The position numbers and the translations under genes were made by a program. Source: Rhodococcus sp. HM1 (GTDB lineage: Bacteria > Actinomycetota > Actinomycetes > Mycobacteriales > Mycobacteriaceae). From it: a stretch of 64,000 bases of DNA. Below, one piece after another: positions 29,601 through 36,890 of the stretch; position 1 is the first letter of the stretch, and each line of letters begins with the position of its first letter. The notes beneath the pieces were generated by a model. The model worked only from the letters and a program-made list of their open reading frames with translations. It had not been told where the DNA came from and ran no database searches. Location of the stretch: NCBI RefSeq assembly GCF_023218075.1, contig NZ_JALPTB010000022.1:1-64000 (forward strand). Direction: 5' to 3'.

Positions 29601-30574
29601 GGCCGCTGCCCGACGTGGCGGCGCCGGGAGCCTCCGCACCGGCGGGCGGGACCATCGGCGGCATGGCGCCGGCCGACCACGGTGCCGACGGCGCGCTCGT
29701 CGAACCGCGCGCGTTGCGGCCCGAGGTGCCCTTCGAGATCTCCGCGGTCGCGGTGCGGGCGCTGCAGAACGACGGCGGGATCCGGACCGCGGCGACCGTG
29801 CAGCACATCCTCGACCAGGCTTCGGTCGTCGACCAGAAGACGGACATGATCCCGGCGTTGCGACTGGGGCAGCGGGCGGCCGCCGAGGCACACGCACTCT
29901 CCGATCCGGAAGCGCTCGCCGAGAAGAAGAAGCGCTCCGAGCGGATGCTCATGGCGCTCGTCGGACTGGGCATCACGACCGTGGTGCTGCTCGCGCTGAT
30001 CGGCTGGTGGATCGCGAATCTGCTGGCCGGCGGCAGCTCCGACGAACCGCTCACGAGTCAGGAGTTCGGGCTCACTCCGACCGCGGAGACGCCCGCCCCC
30101 GAAGCGGCGGCACCGGCGGAGGAACCGGCCCCGGCCGGCCCGGTCTCGGCGACCTCGGTCGAGGTGTTCTCGCCGCAGGGCACTCCGGACTCGCCTGCGA
30201 CGGCGTCCCTTGCCATCGACGGTGATCCCGGCACACAGTGGAGCACCGACGCGTACTTCGATCCGTTCCCGTCGCTCAAGAACGGCGTCGGCCTGATGTT
30301 CGGTCTCGCCGATCCGGTAGCGCTGCAATCGGTCTCGGTCACCACGGACGATCCTGGCACCGTCGTCCAAATTCGCAGTGCGCCTTCGGATCAGGCGTCG
30401 CTGGATCAGACGCAGGTGATCGGTTCGGCCACTCTGGGTTCCGGTACCACGGAAATCCCGATCAGCGCGGAGGGCAGGACGTCGAACGTGCTGCTGTGGA
30501 TCACCGACCTCGCCACCAGCGGCGGCAGCAACAAGAGCACGATCGCCGAGGTCACCTTCACCGCAAGCGAATAA
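26606..30574 (+). CDS. murJ: Lipid II flippase MurJ with pseudokinase and C-terminal domains
   Basis: 1322 aa, the Rv3910 type. After a disordered start of about 65 residues comes the MurJ/MviN core (about 68-590, beginning LLAASGSIAIATLMSRITGFF) with about 14 helices; it flips lipid II to the outer face. A cytosolic linker leads to a kinase-like domain (about 820-1090, GGRYRLLAPHGG). The usual VAxK lysine is missing (EVALTFVD), as expected of the pseudokinase that recruits FhaA when phosphorylated in mycobacteria. One helix (about 1112-1142) follows and then an extracellular discoidin-like domain (1185-1322). The start carries a 15-bp tandem repeat (26678-26722). Confidence 0.95.
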   Translation: MTGNPTRDGRAAPMPGGASAEAEAVSTRAVSTRAVSTEAVPAGSVSAEAEDSGAASESAVSESRKTSGLLAASGSIAIATLMSRITGFFKQVLLLTLLGAGVASSFTVANQIPNMISELVLGAVLTSIVVPVLVRAEREDPDGGAAFVRRLFTMSLTVLAVAALFATASASFLVTRFFLDADGEVSTTLTTALTYLLLPAILFYGLSALLTAILNTRQVFKPGAWAPVLNNLVVLVVLVLYFVLPGEITLDPVRMSDPKLLLLGIGVTLGVVTQALSLVPALRREKISLKPLWGLDDRLRQFGGMAAAIVLYVLISQAGTVFATHISSGADEAGPAIYNNAWALLQLPYGVLGVTLLTAIMPRLSRNAADDNTPAVVDDLSVATRLTMIALIPIVTFFTIAGPQIGTALYGYGSFGSGNADLLGQAVSWSAFTLIPYSLVLIHLRVFYARQQAWTPTWIILGITAVKVVLSALAPALASDNEHVVLLLGVATGIAFTAGACIGGFLLHRTLGNLQMSNVGRTVWNVVIASAAAAAAILLADRLLQLDALSERFGGIGSIVRVGITGVLMILVALTVMWVLKVPEVLAIVAAVRRKVEALRGRGAPEVPEIPEADPTRALPTNPPAAPRRRYPESDAEKTVVLPRLDYLSYGGSPYDAITEVIPVIRDRPGELDAQQHLPYPGHQQVRPTRYGLQRFPGPSGARFRAPGGRVEEEGVRVSDDHAAGKSTIDAAVPPEANAAPADESVAAKNAQATPAEGVAKPNPSTDRVQPPAPKSAARPKRDPNYDTGVIPIGSPQLPPLRVSGSAPRAPMRGPELIPGASVAGGRYRLLAPHGGARGLRFWQAQDVKLDREVALTFVDAEQQSANVTGPDGPQAILSRTLRLGRISSPGLARVLDVVRGSSGGIVVSEWTPGRSLREMSGTEPSPIGAARAVRALAAAAEAAHRAGSALSIDHPDRIRISVAGDAVLAFPATFADSDAVSDVRGLGAGLYGLITGRWPLPDVAAPGASAPAGGTIGGMAPADHGADGALVEPRALRPEVPFEISAVAVRALQNDGGIRTAATVQHILDQASVVDQKTDMIPALRLGQRAAAEAHALSDPEALAEKKKRSERMLMALVGLGITTVVLLALIGWWIANLLAGGSSDEPLTSQEFGLTPTAETPAPEAAAPAEEPAPAGPVSATSVEVFSPQGTPDSPATASLAIDGDPGTQWSTDAYFDPFPSLKNGVGLMFGLADPVALQSVSVTTDDPGTVVQIRSAPSDQASLDQTQVIGSATLGSGTTEIPISAEGRTSNVLLWITDLATSGGSNKSTIAEVTFTASE
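26678..26722 (+). repeat. 15-bp tandem repeat in the murJ start
   Basis: Two identical 15-bp units (26678-26692, 26693-26707) and a diverged third (26708-26722). They encode VSTRA, VSTRA, VSTEA in the disordered N-terminus. In-frame, so copy number can vary without breaking the gene. Confidence 0.85.
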
Positions 30575-30611
30575 CCGCTTCGCTCACCGCAGATTCCGCG
30601 GGCGGATCGGA

Positions 30612-30617
30612 TACCAT
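30612..30617 (+). promoter_or_regulatory. -10 element of sigM
   Basis: TACCAT lies six nucleotides before the GTG at 30624. It gives sigM a promoter of its own, separate from the murJ operon. Confidence 0.45.
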
Positions 30618-30623
30618 CCGCGC

Positions 30624-31205
30624 GTGCGAATTTTCGGGGGGATCGCAAAAATCGCCGTGTCCGATGCCGAGTTACTGGCAGCGCATGCGGCCGGGGACGA
30701 CCAGGCGTTCGCAACACTGCTGCGCCGACACTACGACCATCTGTGGAAAGTCGCCCGGCGAACGAGTTATTCGCCGGAGGACGCGGCGGATGCACTGCAG
30801 GAGGCACTGTTGTCGGCGCACCGCACCGCCTCGTCGTTCCGGGCGGACGCGGCGGTCCGGAGCTGGCTGCACACGATCGTCGTGAATGCGTGTCTCGATC
30901 GCATCCGCCGGAACCGGGCCCGGCCCACGGTTCCTCTCTATCTCGAGGACGGGGACGAACCGAGAACCGAACGCAACCACATTGCCGAGGTCGAGACCGC
31001 ACTCGATGTGGAGGCCGCTCTCGAGGCTCTTCCCGACGATCAGCGGGTCGCGGTGGTCACGGTCGACATCGAGGGGTACTCGATTCGGGAGGCGGCCCGG
31101 CGCCTCGGTGTCCCGGAGGGCACCGTGAAGAGCCGCTGCGCACGCGGACGCTACAAATTGGCAGTGCTTCTGGGCGATCTGCGGGACCCGGGGAACCGAA
31201 CCTGA
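30624..31205 (+). CDS. sigM: ECF sigma factor SigM
   Basis: 193 aa. Region 2 (LLRRHYDHLWKVARRTSYSPEDAADALQEALL, with the DAxDxxQE-type core) binds the -10 element, and region 4 (IREAARRLGVPEGTVKSRCARGR) the -35 element. The partner is the anti-sigma gene 55 bp downstream, as in M. tuberculosis, where SigM acts on late-phase and ESX-related genes. GTG 30624 fits a leaderless start; GTG 30657 (VSDAELLAAHAAGD) is a strong alternative by alignment. Confidence 0.92.
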   Translation: MRIFGGIAKIAVSDAELLAAHAAGDDQAFATLLRRHYDHLWKVARRTSYSPEDAADALQEALLSAHRTASSFRADAAVRSWLHTIVVNACLDRIRRNRARPTVPLYLEDGDEPRTERNHIAEVETALDVEAALEALPDDQRVAVVTVDIEGYSIREAARRLGVPEGTVKSRCARGRYKLAVLLGDLRDPGNRT

Positions 31206-31260
31206 GTCCGGACCGTCTAATTGTCTCGAGAGGGCACCGAGCCGCCGAGGAGGACTTCGC

Positions 31261-31956
31261 ATGAACGAGGACGAACTGCTGCGTCCGCCGTACCCTGCGG
31301 ACCTGCTCGCCGACCTTCACGCAGGCGCGCTCGACGAGGAGGTTGCCGAGCGTCTGTGGCCGCTGGTGCGCGAGGACTCCGACGCCATGGCCGTTCTCGA
31401 CGCCCTCGACGCCGTGCAGGAGCGCCTGCGCGGGCTCGCGGATCCGGACGCGCCCGGCGAGCCGATGCCGGCCGAGGTGGCGATGCGGCTGGACGACGCG
31501 GTCCTCGGCGCCGTCCGGGCCCACCGGCGTCGTCGTCGCATGTTCGCGGGTGCGGTGGTCGGTGCTGCCGCGGCCGTCGTCGCGGTGGTCGCGGTCGTGG
31601 TCGTCGGGGGAGTGGGTTTCCCGGGCCCGGATTCCTCGACCGAGGGACCGGTCACGCCGATCGCCGAGGGCCCGGACGACGCCGCGGCACTCGAACCGGA
31701 CACCCTGCGCAGCCTGGTCGGTTCCACCGATCTCGGGCCGCTGTCCGACGACCGCGCGCTCGCCGATTGCCTGGCCGCGAACGGCATCGACCCCGCGGGT
31801 CCGGTGCTCGGGTCCAGGACGATCGAGTACGGCGACCGGGACGCGGTCGTGCTGCTGGTGCCGGGCGGGGTCCCGCCGCAGCTCACCGCCGTGGTCGTCG
31901 GAACAGGTTGCGACGCAACACATCCCGAAACGCTGTACGTGACCTCGATCGGGTGA
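31261..31956 (+). CDS. rsmA: Anti-sigma-M factor
   Basis: 231 aa, positioned as Rv3912. The cytosolic N-terminal part (about 1-95, PPYPADLLADLHAGALDEEVAERLWPLV) binds the sigma factor, one membrane helix follows (about 98-120, FAGAVVGAAAAVVAVVAVVVV), and an extracellular domain completes the chain. The N-terminal part has no HxxxCxxC zinc motif, so release is probably by proteolysis or an extracellular signal rather than thiol oxidation. The name is used here for the anti-sigma factor, not the rRNA methylase. Confidence 0.88.
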   Translation: MNEDELLRPPYPADLLADLHAGALDEEVAERLWPLVREDSDAMAVLDALDAVQERLRGLADPDAPGEPMPAEVAMRLDDAVLGAVRAHRRRRRMFAGAVVGAAAAVVAVVAVVVVGGVGFPGPDSSTEGPVTPIAEGPDDAAALEPDTLRSLVGSTDLGPLSDDRALADCLAANGIDPAGPVLGSRTIEYGDRDAVVLLVPGGVPPQLTAVVVGTGCDATHPETLYVTSIG

Positions 31957-31965
31957 GGTCGGGGG

Positions 31966-32520
31966 TCAGCGATCCGCCACGGGCAGCAGCAGTTCCAGGA
32001 TCCGGGCCCGCAGCGCGGGCGTGTCGTCCTCCGCGGCGATGAGGCTGCTGAACAACGCGGAGCCCGCGGCCATCACGAGAACGGCGAGCGCATCGAGGGG
32101 GTCCCGGTCGGTACCGTCGGAGAACAACGCGGTACTCGGGCCACTGAAGGTGCGCCACAACGTATTCCGCAGATCTTCGTGGTCGCGGAGTGCGGTGAGC
32201 AGTCCGGGGAGCGCGGCCCGCACGTCCGGGCGGGAGAACAGTTCGGCGCTGCCGGTGACCACCCATTCGATCCATCCGCGCCGATCGATGCCGTCGTACG
32301 GTTCGAGATCCGGCGCGGAACCGAGCAGTGCGTCGAGCACGAGATGTTCCTTGCTCGGCCAGCGGCGGGTCAGGGCGGCGCGGCCGACGCCGGCGCGGGC
32401 GGCGATGCCCCGCATGCTCAGACGTTCCCAGCCGACCTCGACCAGCATTTCTCGGGTCACGGCCAGGACTTCGGCGTCGATTCGGGGTTCGCGGGGGCGT
32501 CCGGGTGCGGCCAGCGACAT
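31966..32520 (-). CDS. TetR-family repressor next to the OYE gene
   Basis: 184 aa. The HTH is at about residues 12-55 (VLAVTREMLVEVGWERLSMR, then IAARAGVGRAALTRRWPSKEHLV). The C-terminal part is the ligand domain. ATG 32520 gives the normal distance to the HTH; longer versions would read through the operator. It faces an Old-Yellow-Enzyme gene across a 97-bp gap with a GCGATG palindrome, so it probably represses that gene. This pair is inserted between the anti-sigma gene and trxB, which are adjacent in mycobacteria. Confidence 0.85.
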   Translation of the reverse strand: MSLAAPGRPREPRIDAEVLAVTREMLVEVGWERLSMRGIAARAGVGRAALTRRWPSKEHLVLDALLGSAPDLEPYDGIDRRGWIEWVVTGSAELFSRPDVRAALPGLLTALRDHEDLRNTLWRTFSGPSTALFSDGTDRDPLDALAVLVMAAGSALFSSLIAAEDDTPALRARILELLLPVADR

Positions 32521-32541
32521 ACAGGTTGTATCTTTCCGTAT

Positions 32542-32576
32542 GCGATGTGATCCAGACCATCGCGCAGGGCTATAGT
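32542..32576. promoter_or_regulatory. TetR operator candidate and OYE promoter
   Basis: GCGATG-N10-CATCGC (32542-32563) is an interrupted palindrome that covers the -35 region. TATAGT at 32571-32576 is a good -10 for the oxidoreductase gene. Binding there would block initiation. Confidence 0.6.
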
Positions 32577-32617
32577 TGAACGGCAATTACGATACCACTG
32601 GCATCGAAAGTAGGGCC

Positions 32618-33817
32618 ATGTCTCCGTCGCGACCCCAAGTGTTCGAACCGGCTCGACTCGGACCACTCACGCTCCGTAACCGCATCGTCAAGGCGGCCAC
32701 CTTCGAAGGGGTCATGCCGCTCGGCGCGATCACCGACGAACTCGTCGAATTCCACGCCGAGGTGGCTCGCGGGGGCACGGCGCTGACCACCGTCGCCTAC
32801 TGCTCGGTCTCCCCGGGAGGTCGCGTCCATCGCGACACCGTCGTCCTCGACCGCGAGAGCATCCCCGGACTGCGCCGCCTCACCGACGCCGTGCACGCCG
32901 AAGGCGGCCTCGCCTCCGCCCAGGTCGGCCACGCGGGCCTCGTCGCCAACCAGATCTCCAACGGCACCAAATCGCTTGCCCCGTCCACCCGCATCAGCGC
33001 GCCCGGAATGGGCCTGGTCCGCGGGGCCTCCCTCGAACAGCTCGACCGTGTCGTCGAGGACTACGAGAACGCCGCCCGCAACGCCGTCGAGGCCGGCTTC
33101 GACGCCGTCGAGGTGCACCTCGGGCACAACTATCTGCTCAGCTCGTTCATGAGCCCCAACCTCAACAAGCGCACCGACCGTTACGGGGGATCCCTCGAGA
33201 AGCGCAGCGCGTACCCGCGCCGCGTGCTCGAAGCCGTGCGCAAGGCCGTCGGGGACAAGGTCGCGGTCATCGCGAAGTTCAACATGACCGACGGCGTCCC
33301 CCAGGGCCTGTGGCTCGACGAGTCGCTGCCCATCGCCAAGATGATCGAAGCCGACGGCCACATCGACGCGATGGAACTGACCGGCGGCAGCTCGCTGCTC
33401 AACGGCATGTACTTCTTCCGCGGCGAGGTCCCGCTGAAGGAGTTCGTGGCCTCGCAGCCGAAGATCGTGGGCTGGGGTCTCAAGTTCTACGGTCCCAAGA
33501 TCTTCCCGACCTACCCCTTCGAGGAAGGCTTCTTCCTGAAGGAAGCGCGCCAGTTCCGCTCCGAACTGAAACTGCCGATCATCCTGCTCGGCGGCATCAA
33601 CCGGCTCGACACCATCGAGAACGCCCTCGAGGAGGGATTCGACTTCGTCGCGATGGGCCGGGCACTGCTGCGCGACCCCGACGTCGTCAACAAGTTCCGG
33701 GACAAGAAGGCCGACGAAGGTCTGTGCATCCACTGCAACAAGTGCATGCCGACCATCTACTCCGGCACCCACTGCGTGATCCGCGAAGCGCTCCGCGAGG
33801 CACCCCAGACGGTCTGA
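32618..33817 (+). CDS. NADH:flavin oxidoreductase (Old Yellow Enzyme family)
   Basis: 399 aa from ATG 32618. A TIM-barrel FMN enzyme: [21 protein letters not shown] opens the barrel, [12 protein letters not shown] is the flavin-contacting segment, [29 protein letters not shown] is the diagnostic central motif (His and Asn region and RTDxYGGS), and [10 protein letters not shown] binds the FMN phosphate. Such enzymes reduce activated C=C bonds. The C-terminus has a cysteine group CIHCNKC followed by another Cys in GTHC, recalling the Fe-S site of dienoyl-CoA reductases, although no second NAD domain follows. It is controlled by the divergent TetR. Confidence 0.85.
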   Translation: MSPSRPQVFEPARLGPLTLRNRIVKAATFEGVMPLGAITDELVEFHAEVARGGTALTTVAYCSVSPGGRVHRDTVVLDRESIPGLRRLTDAVHAEGGLASAQVGHAGLVANQISNGTKSLAPSTRISAPGMGLVRGASLEQLDRVVEDYENAARNAVEAGFDAVEVHLGHNYLLSSFMSPNLNKRTDRYGGSLEKRSAYPRRVLEAVRKAVGDKVAVIAKFNMTDGVPQGLWLDESLPIAKMIEADGHIDAMELTGGSSLLNGMYFFRGEVPLKEFVASQPKIVGWGLKFYGPKIFPTYPFEEGFFLKEARQFRSELKLPIILLGGINRLDTIENALEEGFDFVAMGRALLRDPDVVNKFRDKKADEGLCIHCNKCMPTIYSGTHCVIREALREAPQTV

Positions 33818-33828
33818 TCCGTTTCCGC

Positions 33829-33904
33829 GACACCGCTGCCACTGCCCGCCTGCGGACGGAGGCAGCGGTGTCACTGCACGGTGGCAGCGGTGTCTCTGCA
33901 CGGT
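33829..33904. repeat. Hairpin and 22-bp direct repeat after the OYE gene
   Basis: GACACCGCTGCC (33829-33840) pairs with GGCAGCGGTGTC (33861-33872), a 12-bp stem that can end OYE transcription. The right arm is part of a 22-bp unit repeated in tandem (33861-33882 and 33883-33904, one mismatch), so two alternative stems can form. Confidence 0.75.
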
Positions 33905-33987
33905 GGGGGAGGGGAGTGGTTCCGCCCCGGCAGCGGACGACGAACGGGCCCGAACGGACAGAGTGTGGTGTGACGCACGGCGCGGGC

Positions 33988-34014
33988 GGAACAACACCCT
34001 TTACCCTGGTGTTG
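33988..34014 (+). promoter_or_regulatory. SigH/SigR-type promoter of trxB
   Basis: GGAAC (33988-33992), exactly 18 bp, then GTTG (34011-34014). This fits the SigR/SigH consensus GGAAY-N18-GTT known from thioredoxin genes of Streptomyces and M. tuberculosis. The same DNA is a 9-bp inverted repeat (AACAACACC and GGTGTTGTT, 33990-33998 and 34008-34016). Confidence 0.75.
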
Positions 34015-34079
34015 TTTCTTTCGTTGCTGCACACCGACGCGCATCGCACCACCAGTCACAGACGAACCGGAAGGCCCGA

Positions 34080-35048
34080 ATGACCACTCCGCCCACGATT
34101 CACGACCTCATCATCGTCGGTTCGGGACCGGCCGGATATACGGCCGCGGTGTACGCAGCCCGCGCCGAACTCGCGCCCCTCGTCTTCGAAGGCACCCAGT
34201 TCGGTGGCTCCCTCATGACCACGACCGAGGTCGAGAACTTCCCCGGTTTCAAGGACGGCATCATGGGCCCCGAGCTCATGGAGCAGATGCGTGAGCAGGC
34301 GCTGCGCTTCGGCGCCGACATCCGCACCGAGGACGTCGACGAACTGGACGTCACGGGTCCGGTCAAGACGGTCGTCGCGAACGGTGAGACCTACCAGGCC
34401 CGCGCGATCATCCTGGCGATGGGCGCGGAGCCGCGCTACCTCGGCGTCCCGGGCGAGGAGCGGCTGCTCGGCCGCGGCGTCAGTGCGTGCGCAACCTGCG
34501 ACGGCTTCTTCTTCCGCGACCAGGACATCGCCGTGGTCGGCGGCGGGGACTCCGCCATGGAGGAGGCCACCTTCCTCACCCGCTTCGCGCGCAGCGTCAC
34601 GCTGATCCACCGCCGCGACGAGTTCCGCGCGTCGAAGATCATGCTCGAGCGTGCCCGCGCCAACGAGAAGATCCGCTTCGTCACCAACGCGCAGGTCGTC
34701 GAGGTGCAGGGCGAGAACAGCGTCACCAACCTCGTCCTCGAGGACACCGTGACCGGCGAGCGCAGCGACCTGGCCGTCACGGGCCTGTTCGTCGCGGTCG
34801 GACACGACCCGCGCAGCTCCCTCGTCGCCGGTCAGGTCGACCGCGACGCCGCCGGCTACGTGCTCGTGCAGTCGCCGACCACGGCCACGTCCGTCCCGGG
34901 CGTGTTCGCCGCCGGCGACCTCGTCGACCGCACCTACCGGCAGGCCATCACCGCGGCCGGCACCGGCTGCTCCGCGTCCATCGACGCCGAGCGCTGGCTC
35001 GCCGAGCATGCGGCCGCCGACCTGTCCACAGCCTCGGCAGAGGCCTGA
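34080..35048 (+). CDS. trxB: Thioredoxin reductase
   Basis: 322 aa flavoprotein. FAD binding: [17 protein letters not shown]. The redox-active pair is CATC ([10 protein letters not shown], about residue 138). NADPH binding: [13 protein letters not shown], with HRRDEFRAS for the phosphate. It reduces the thioredoxin encoded downstream. CCGGAAGG at 34067-34074 sets the ATG. The last codons are part of a 24-bp tandem repeat that extends into the trxB-trxA spacer. The SigH-type promoter upstream predicts induction by thiol oxidation. Confidence 0.96.
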   Translation: MTTPPTIHDLIIVGSGPAGYTAAVYAARAELAPLVFEGTQFGGSLMTTTEVENFPGFKDGIMGPELMEQMREQALRFGADIRTEDVDELDVTGPVKTVVANGETYQARAIILAMGAEPRYLGVPGEERLLGRGVSACATCDGFFFRDQDIAVVGGGDSAMEEATFLTRFARSVTLIHRRDEFRASKIMLERARANEKIRFVTNAQVVEVQGENSVTNLVLEDTVTGERSDLAVTGLFVAVGHDPRSSLVAGQVDRDAAGYVLVQSPTTATSVPGVFAAGDLVDRTYRQAITAAGTGCSASIDAERWLAEHAAADLSTASAEA

Positions 35049-35120
35049 TCGACAGCCTCGGCAGAGGCCTGATCGACAGCCTCGGCAGAGGCCTGATCGA
35101 CAGCCTCGGCAGAGGCCTGA
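35029..35120 (+). repeat. 24-bp tandem repeat copying the trxB coding end
   Basis: Three identical 24-bp units (35029-35052, 35053-35076, 35077-35100) and a 20-bp partial unit (35101-35120). The first unit holds the last codons and stop of trxB; because 24 is a multiple of 3, every later unit carries the same in-frame stop. Each has the hairpin GCCTC-GGCA-GAGGC. Confidence 0.93.
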
Positions 35121-35158
35121 CACCCCCGCTTCGCCCATCCGAATTTCTAGGAGACATC

Positions 35159-35482
35159 GTGGCCAACACCATCACCATCACCGATTCCTCGTTCGTCGAG
35201 GACGTTCTGCAGTCCGAGAAGCCGGTCCTCGTCGATTTCTGGGCCACCTGGTGCGGTCCGTGCAAGATGGTCGCCCCGGTCCTCGAGGAGATCGCCGGTG
35301 AGCACAGCGACAAGCTGACCGTCGCGAAGCTCGACATCGACGCGAACCCCACCTCGGCCCAGGACTACAAGGTGATGTCGATTCCCACGATGATCCTGTT
35401 CTCCGGTGGCAAGCCGGTGAAGACGATCGTCGGCGCCAAGGGCAAGGCGGCGCTTCTGCGCGACCTGGGTGACGTTCTGTAG
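35159..35482 (+). CDS. trxA: Thioredoxin
   Basis: 107 aa with the active site WATWCGPCKM at about residue 32 and the cis-Pro in MSIPTMILF. It is the reduced-thiol donor for reductases and repair enzymes; counterpart of Rv3914 (trxC). GTG 35159 follows TAGGAG by 5 nt. It shares the SigH-type promoter with trxB, but the repeat array between them may change their relative expression. Confidence 0.95.
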   Translation: MANTITITDSSFVEDVLQSEKPVLVDFWATWCGPCKMVAPVLEEIAGEHSDKLTVAKLDIDANPTSAQDYKVMSIPTMILFSGGKPVKTIVGAKGKAALLRDLGDVL

Positions 35483-35632
35483 TAGCGTCCCACCGATCGA
35501 CGCCCGGCGAAGGACACAACACCTTCGCCACGGATGCGCCCGGATTTCTCCTGTTCCGGGCGCATCTGCGACAATCGAGCGATGCGGCCTGCCCTGCGGG
35601 CACCATCAGGTCAGCACGGAAAGGCCCGAGAC

Positions 35633-36808
35633 ATGCACCGACTGCGTCACGGCGACCACGGCCCCGCTGTCGCCGAGATCCGCAGCACTCTTGCCGGTTT
35701 GGGCTTCCTCCACGACGCCACCGCTTCGCGGGACTGGGTCGGCTCCGACGTCGTCTTCGACCGTGAACTCGACGGTGCCGTGCGCGCCTTCCAGCAGCAG
35801 CGGGGGCTGCTCGTCGACGGGATCGTCGGCCCCGCGACCTATCGGTCGCTGAAGGAGGCGTCGTACCGGCTCGGCGCCCGCACACTCATCTACCAACTGT
35901 CGGCTCCGCTGTACGGGGACGACGTTGCCGCGCTGCAGACCCGTCTGCAGGACCTCGGGTTCTACGTGGACCGGGTAGACGGCTACTTCGGGCCCCGCAC
36001 CCACGAGGCGCTCAGTTCCTTCCAGCGGGAGATCGGCCTCGCCTCGGACGGCATCTGCGGCCCGGAGACACTGCGCGCGCTGGAACTGCTCGGCACCCGC
36101 GTCTCCGGTGGTTCACCGCACGCGATCAGCGAAGAGGAAATCGTCCGCCGCTCCGGCCCGCAACTCAGCGGCAAGCGGATCGTGATCGATCCCGGTCTCG
36201 GCGGCAAGGATCACGGCGTGATCGTGCGCAGCCGCCACGGTGTGATCTCCGAGGCGGACATCCTGTGGGACCTCGCCCGCAGGTTGGAAGGGCGGATGGC
36301 CGCCACCGGCATGGAGACGTTCCTGTCGCGGCCGTACCACGCGAACCCGACGGACATCGAACGCGCCGGCACCTCGAATGCGTTCGGCGCGGACCTGATG
36401 ATCTCGCTGCGGTGCGATTCGAGCCCCAACCCGGCGGCGCGCGGCATCGCCAGCTTCCACTACGGCAACGCGCACGGCTCGGAGTCGATGATCGGTCAGG
36501 TCCTCACCGGCTACATCCAGCGTGAGATCGTCGCCCGCACCTCGCTGCAGGACTGCCGCAGCCACGGCCGCACGTGGGACCTGCTGCGACTGACCAACAT
36601 GCCCACGGTGCAGATCGACCTCGGTTACCTCACCAACTCGCAGGACGCGGCGCTGCTTTCGGATCCCCGATCGCGCGACGTCATCGCCGAGGCGATCCTC
36701 ATCGCCGTCAAGCGTCTGTATCTGCTCGGACAGGACGACCAGCCGACGGGCACCTACACGTTCGCCGAGTTGCTCGCCGAGGAACTGTCGATCACCGAGA
36801 CCCGCTGA
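35633..36808 (+). CDS. cwlM: CwlM, inactive amidase that regulates peptidoglycan precursor synthesis
   Basis: 391 aa. Two peptidoglycan-binding repeats lead (about 10-75 and 85-155, each with a G-P-T/R-Y/H-AL pattern), then an amidase_3-like domain (about 178-365). The zinc ligands are altered: DPGHGG of active enzymes is DPGLGG here, and the usual SLH is SLRCD. In mycobacteria CwlM is cytosolic and, once phosphorylated, activates MurA; loss of the zinc site fits that role. The C-terminal tail (GTYTFAELLAEELS) is conserved. An earlier ATG at 35582 would also be in frame and sits 6 nt after GACAAT, so a leaderless longer form is possible. Confidence 0.92.
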   Translation: MHRLRHGDHGPAVAEIRSTLAGLGFLHDATASRDWVGSDVVFDRELDGAVRAFQQQRGLLVDGIVGPATYRSLKEASYRLGARTLIYQLSAPLYGDDVAALQTRLQDLGFYVDRVDGYFGPRTHEALSSFQREIGLASDGICGPETLRALELLGTRVSGGSPHAISEEEIVRRSGPQLSGKRIVIDPGLGGKDHGVIVRSRHGVISEADILWDLARRLEGRMAATGMETFLSRPYHANPTDIERAGTSNAFGADLMISLRCDSSPNPAARGIASFHYGNAHGSESMIGQVLTGYIQREIVARTSLQDCRSHGRTWDLLRLTNMPTVQIDLGYLTNSQDAALLSDPRSRDVIAEAILIAVKRLYLLGQDDQPTGTYTFAELLAEELSITETR

Positions 36809-36829
36809 GCGCGGTCCGCCCCGAACACG

Positions 36830-36864
36830 AAACACCCCGCCGGCCTCGGGCCGGCGGGGTGTTT
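36830..36864. terminator. Bidirectional terminator between cwlM and the GNAT gene
   Basis: A perfect 16-bp stem (36830-36845 and 36849-36864) with a 3-nt loop, between convergent genes. Its last base is the first base of a parS site. Confidence 0.92.
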
Positions 36865-36879
36865 GTTTCACGTGAAACA
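36864..36879. promoter_or_regulatory. parS: parS site 1
   Basis: TGTTTCACGTGAAACA, the full ParB-binding consensus, directly after the terminator hairpin. Confidence 0.96.
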
Positions 36880-36890
36880 GTGCGTTCGCG

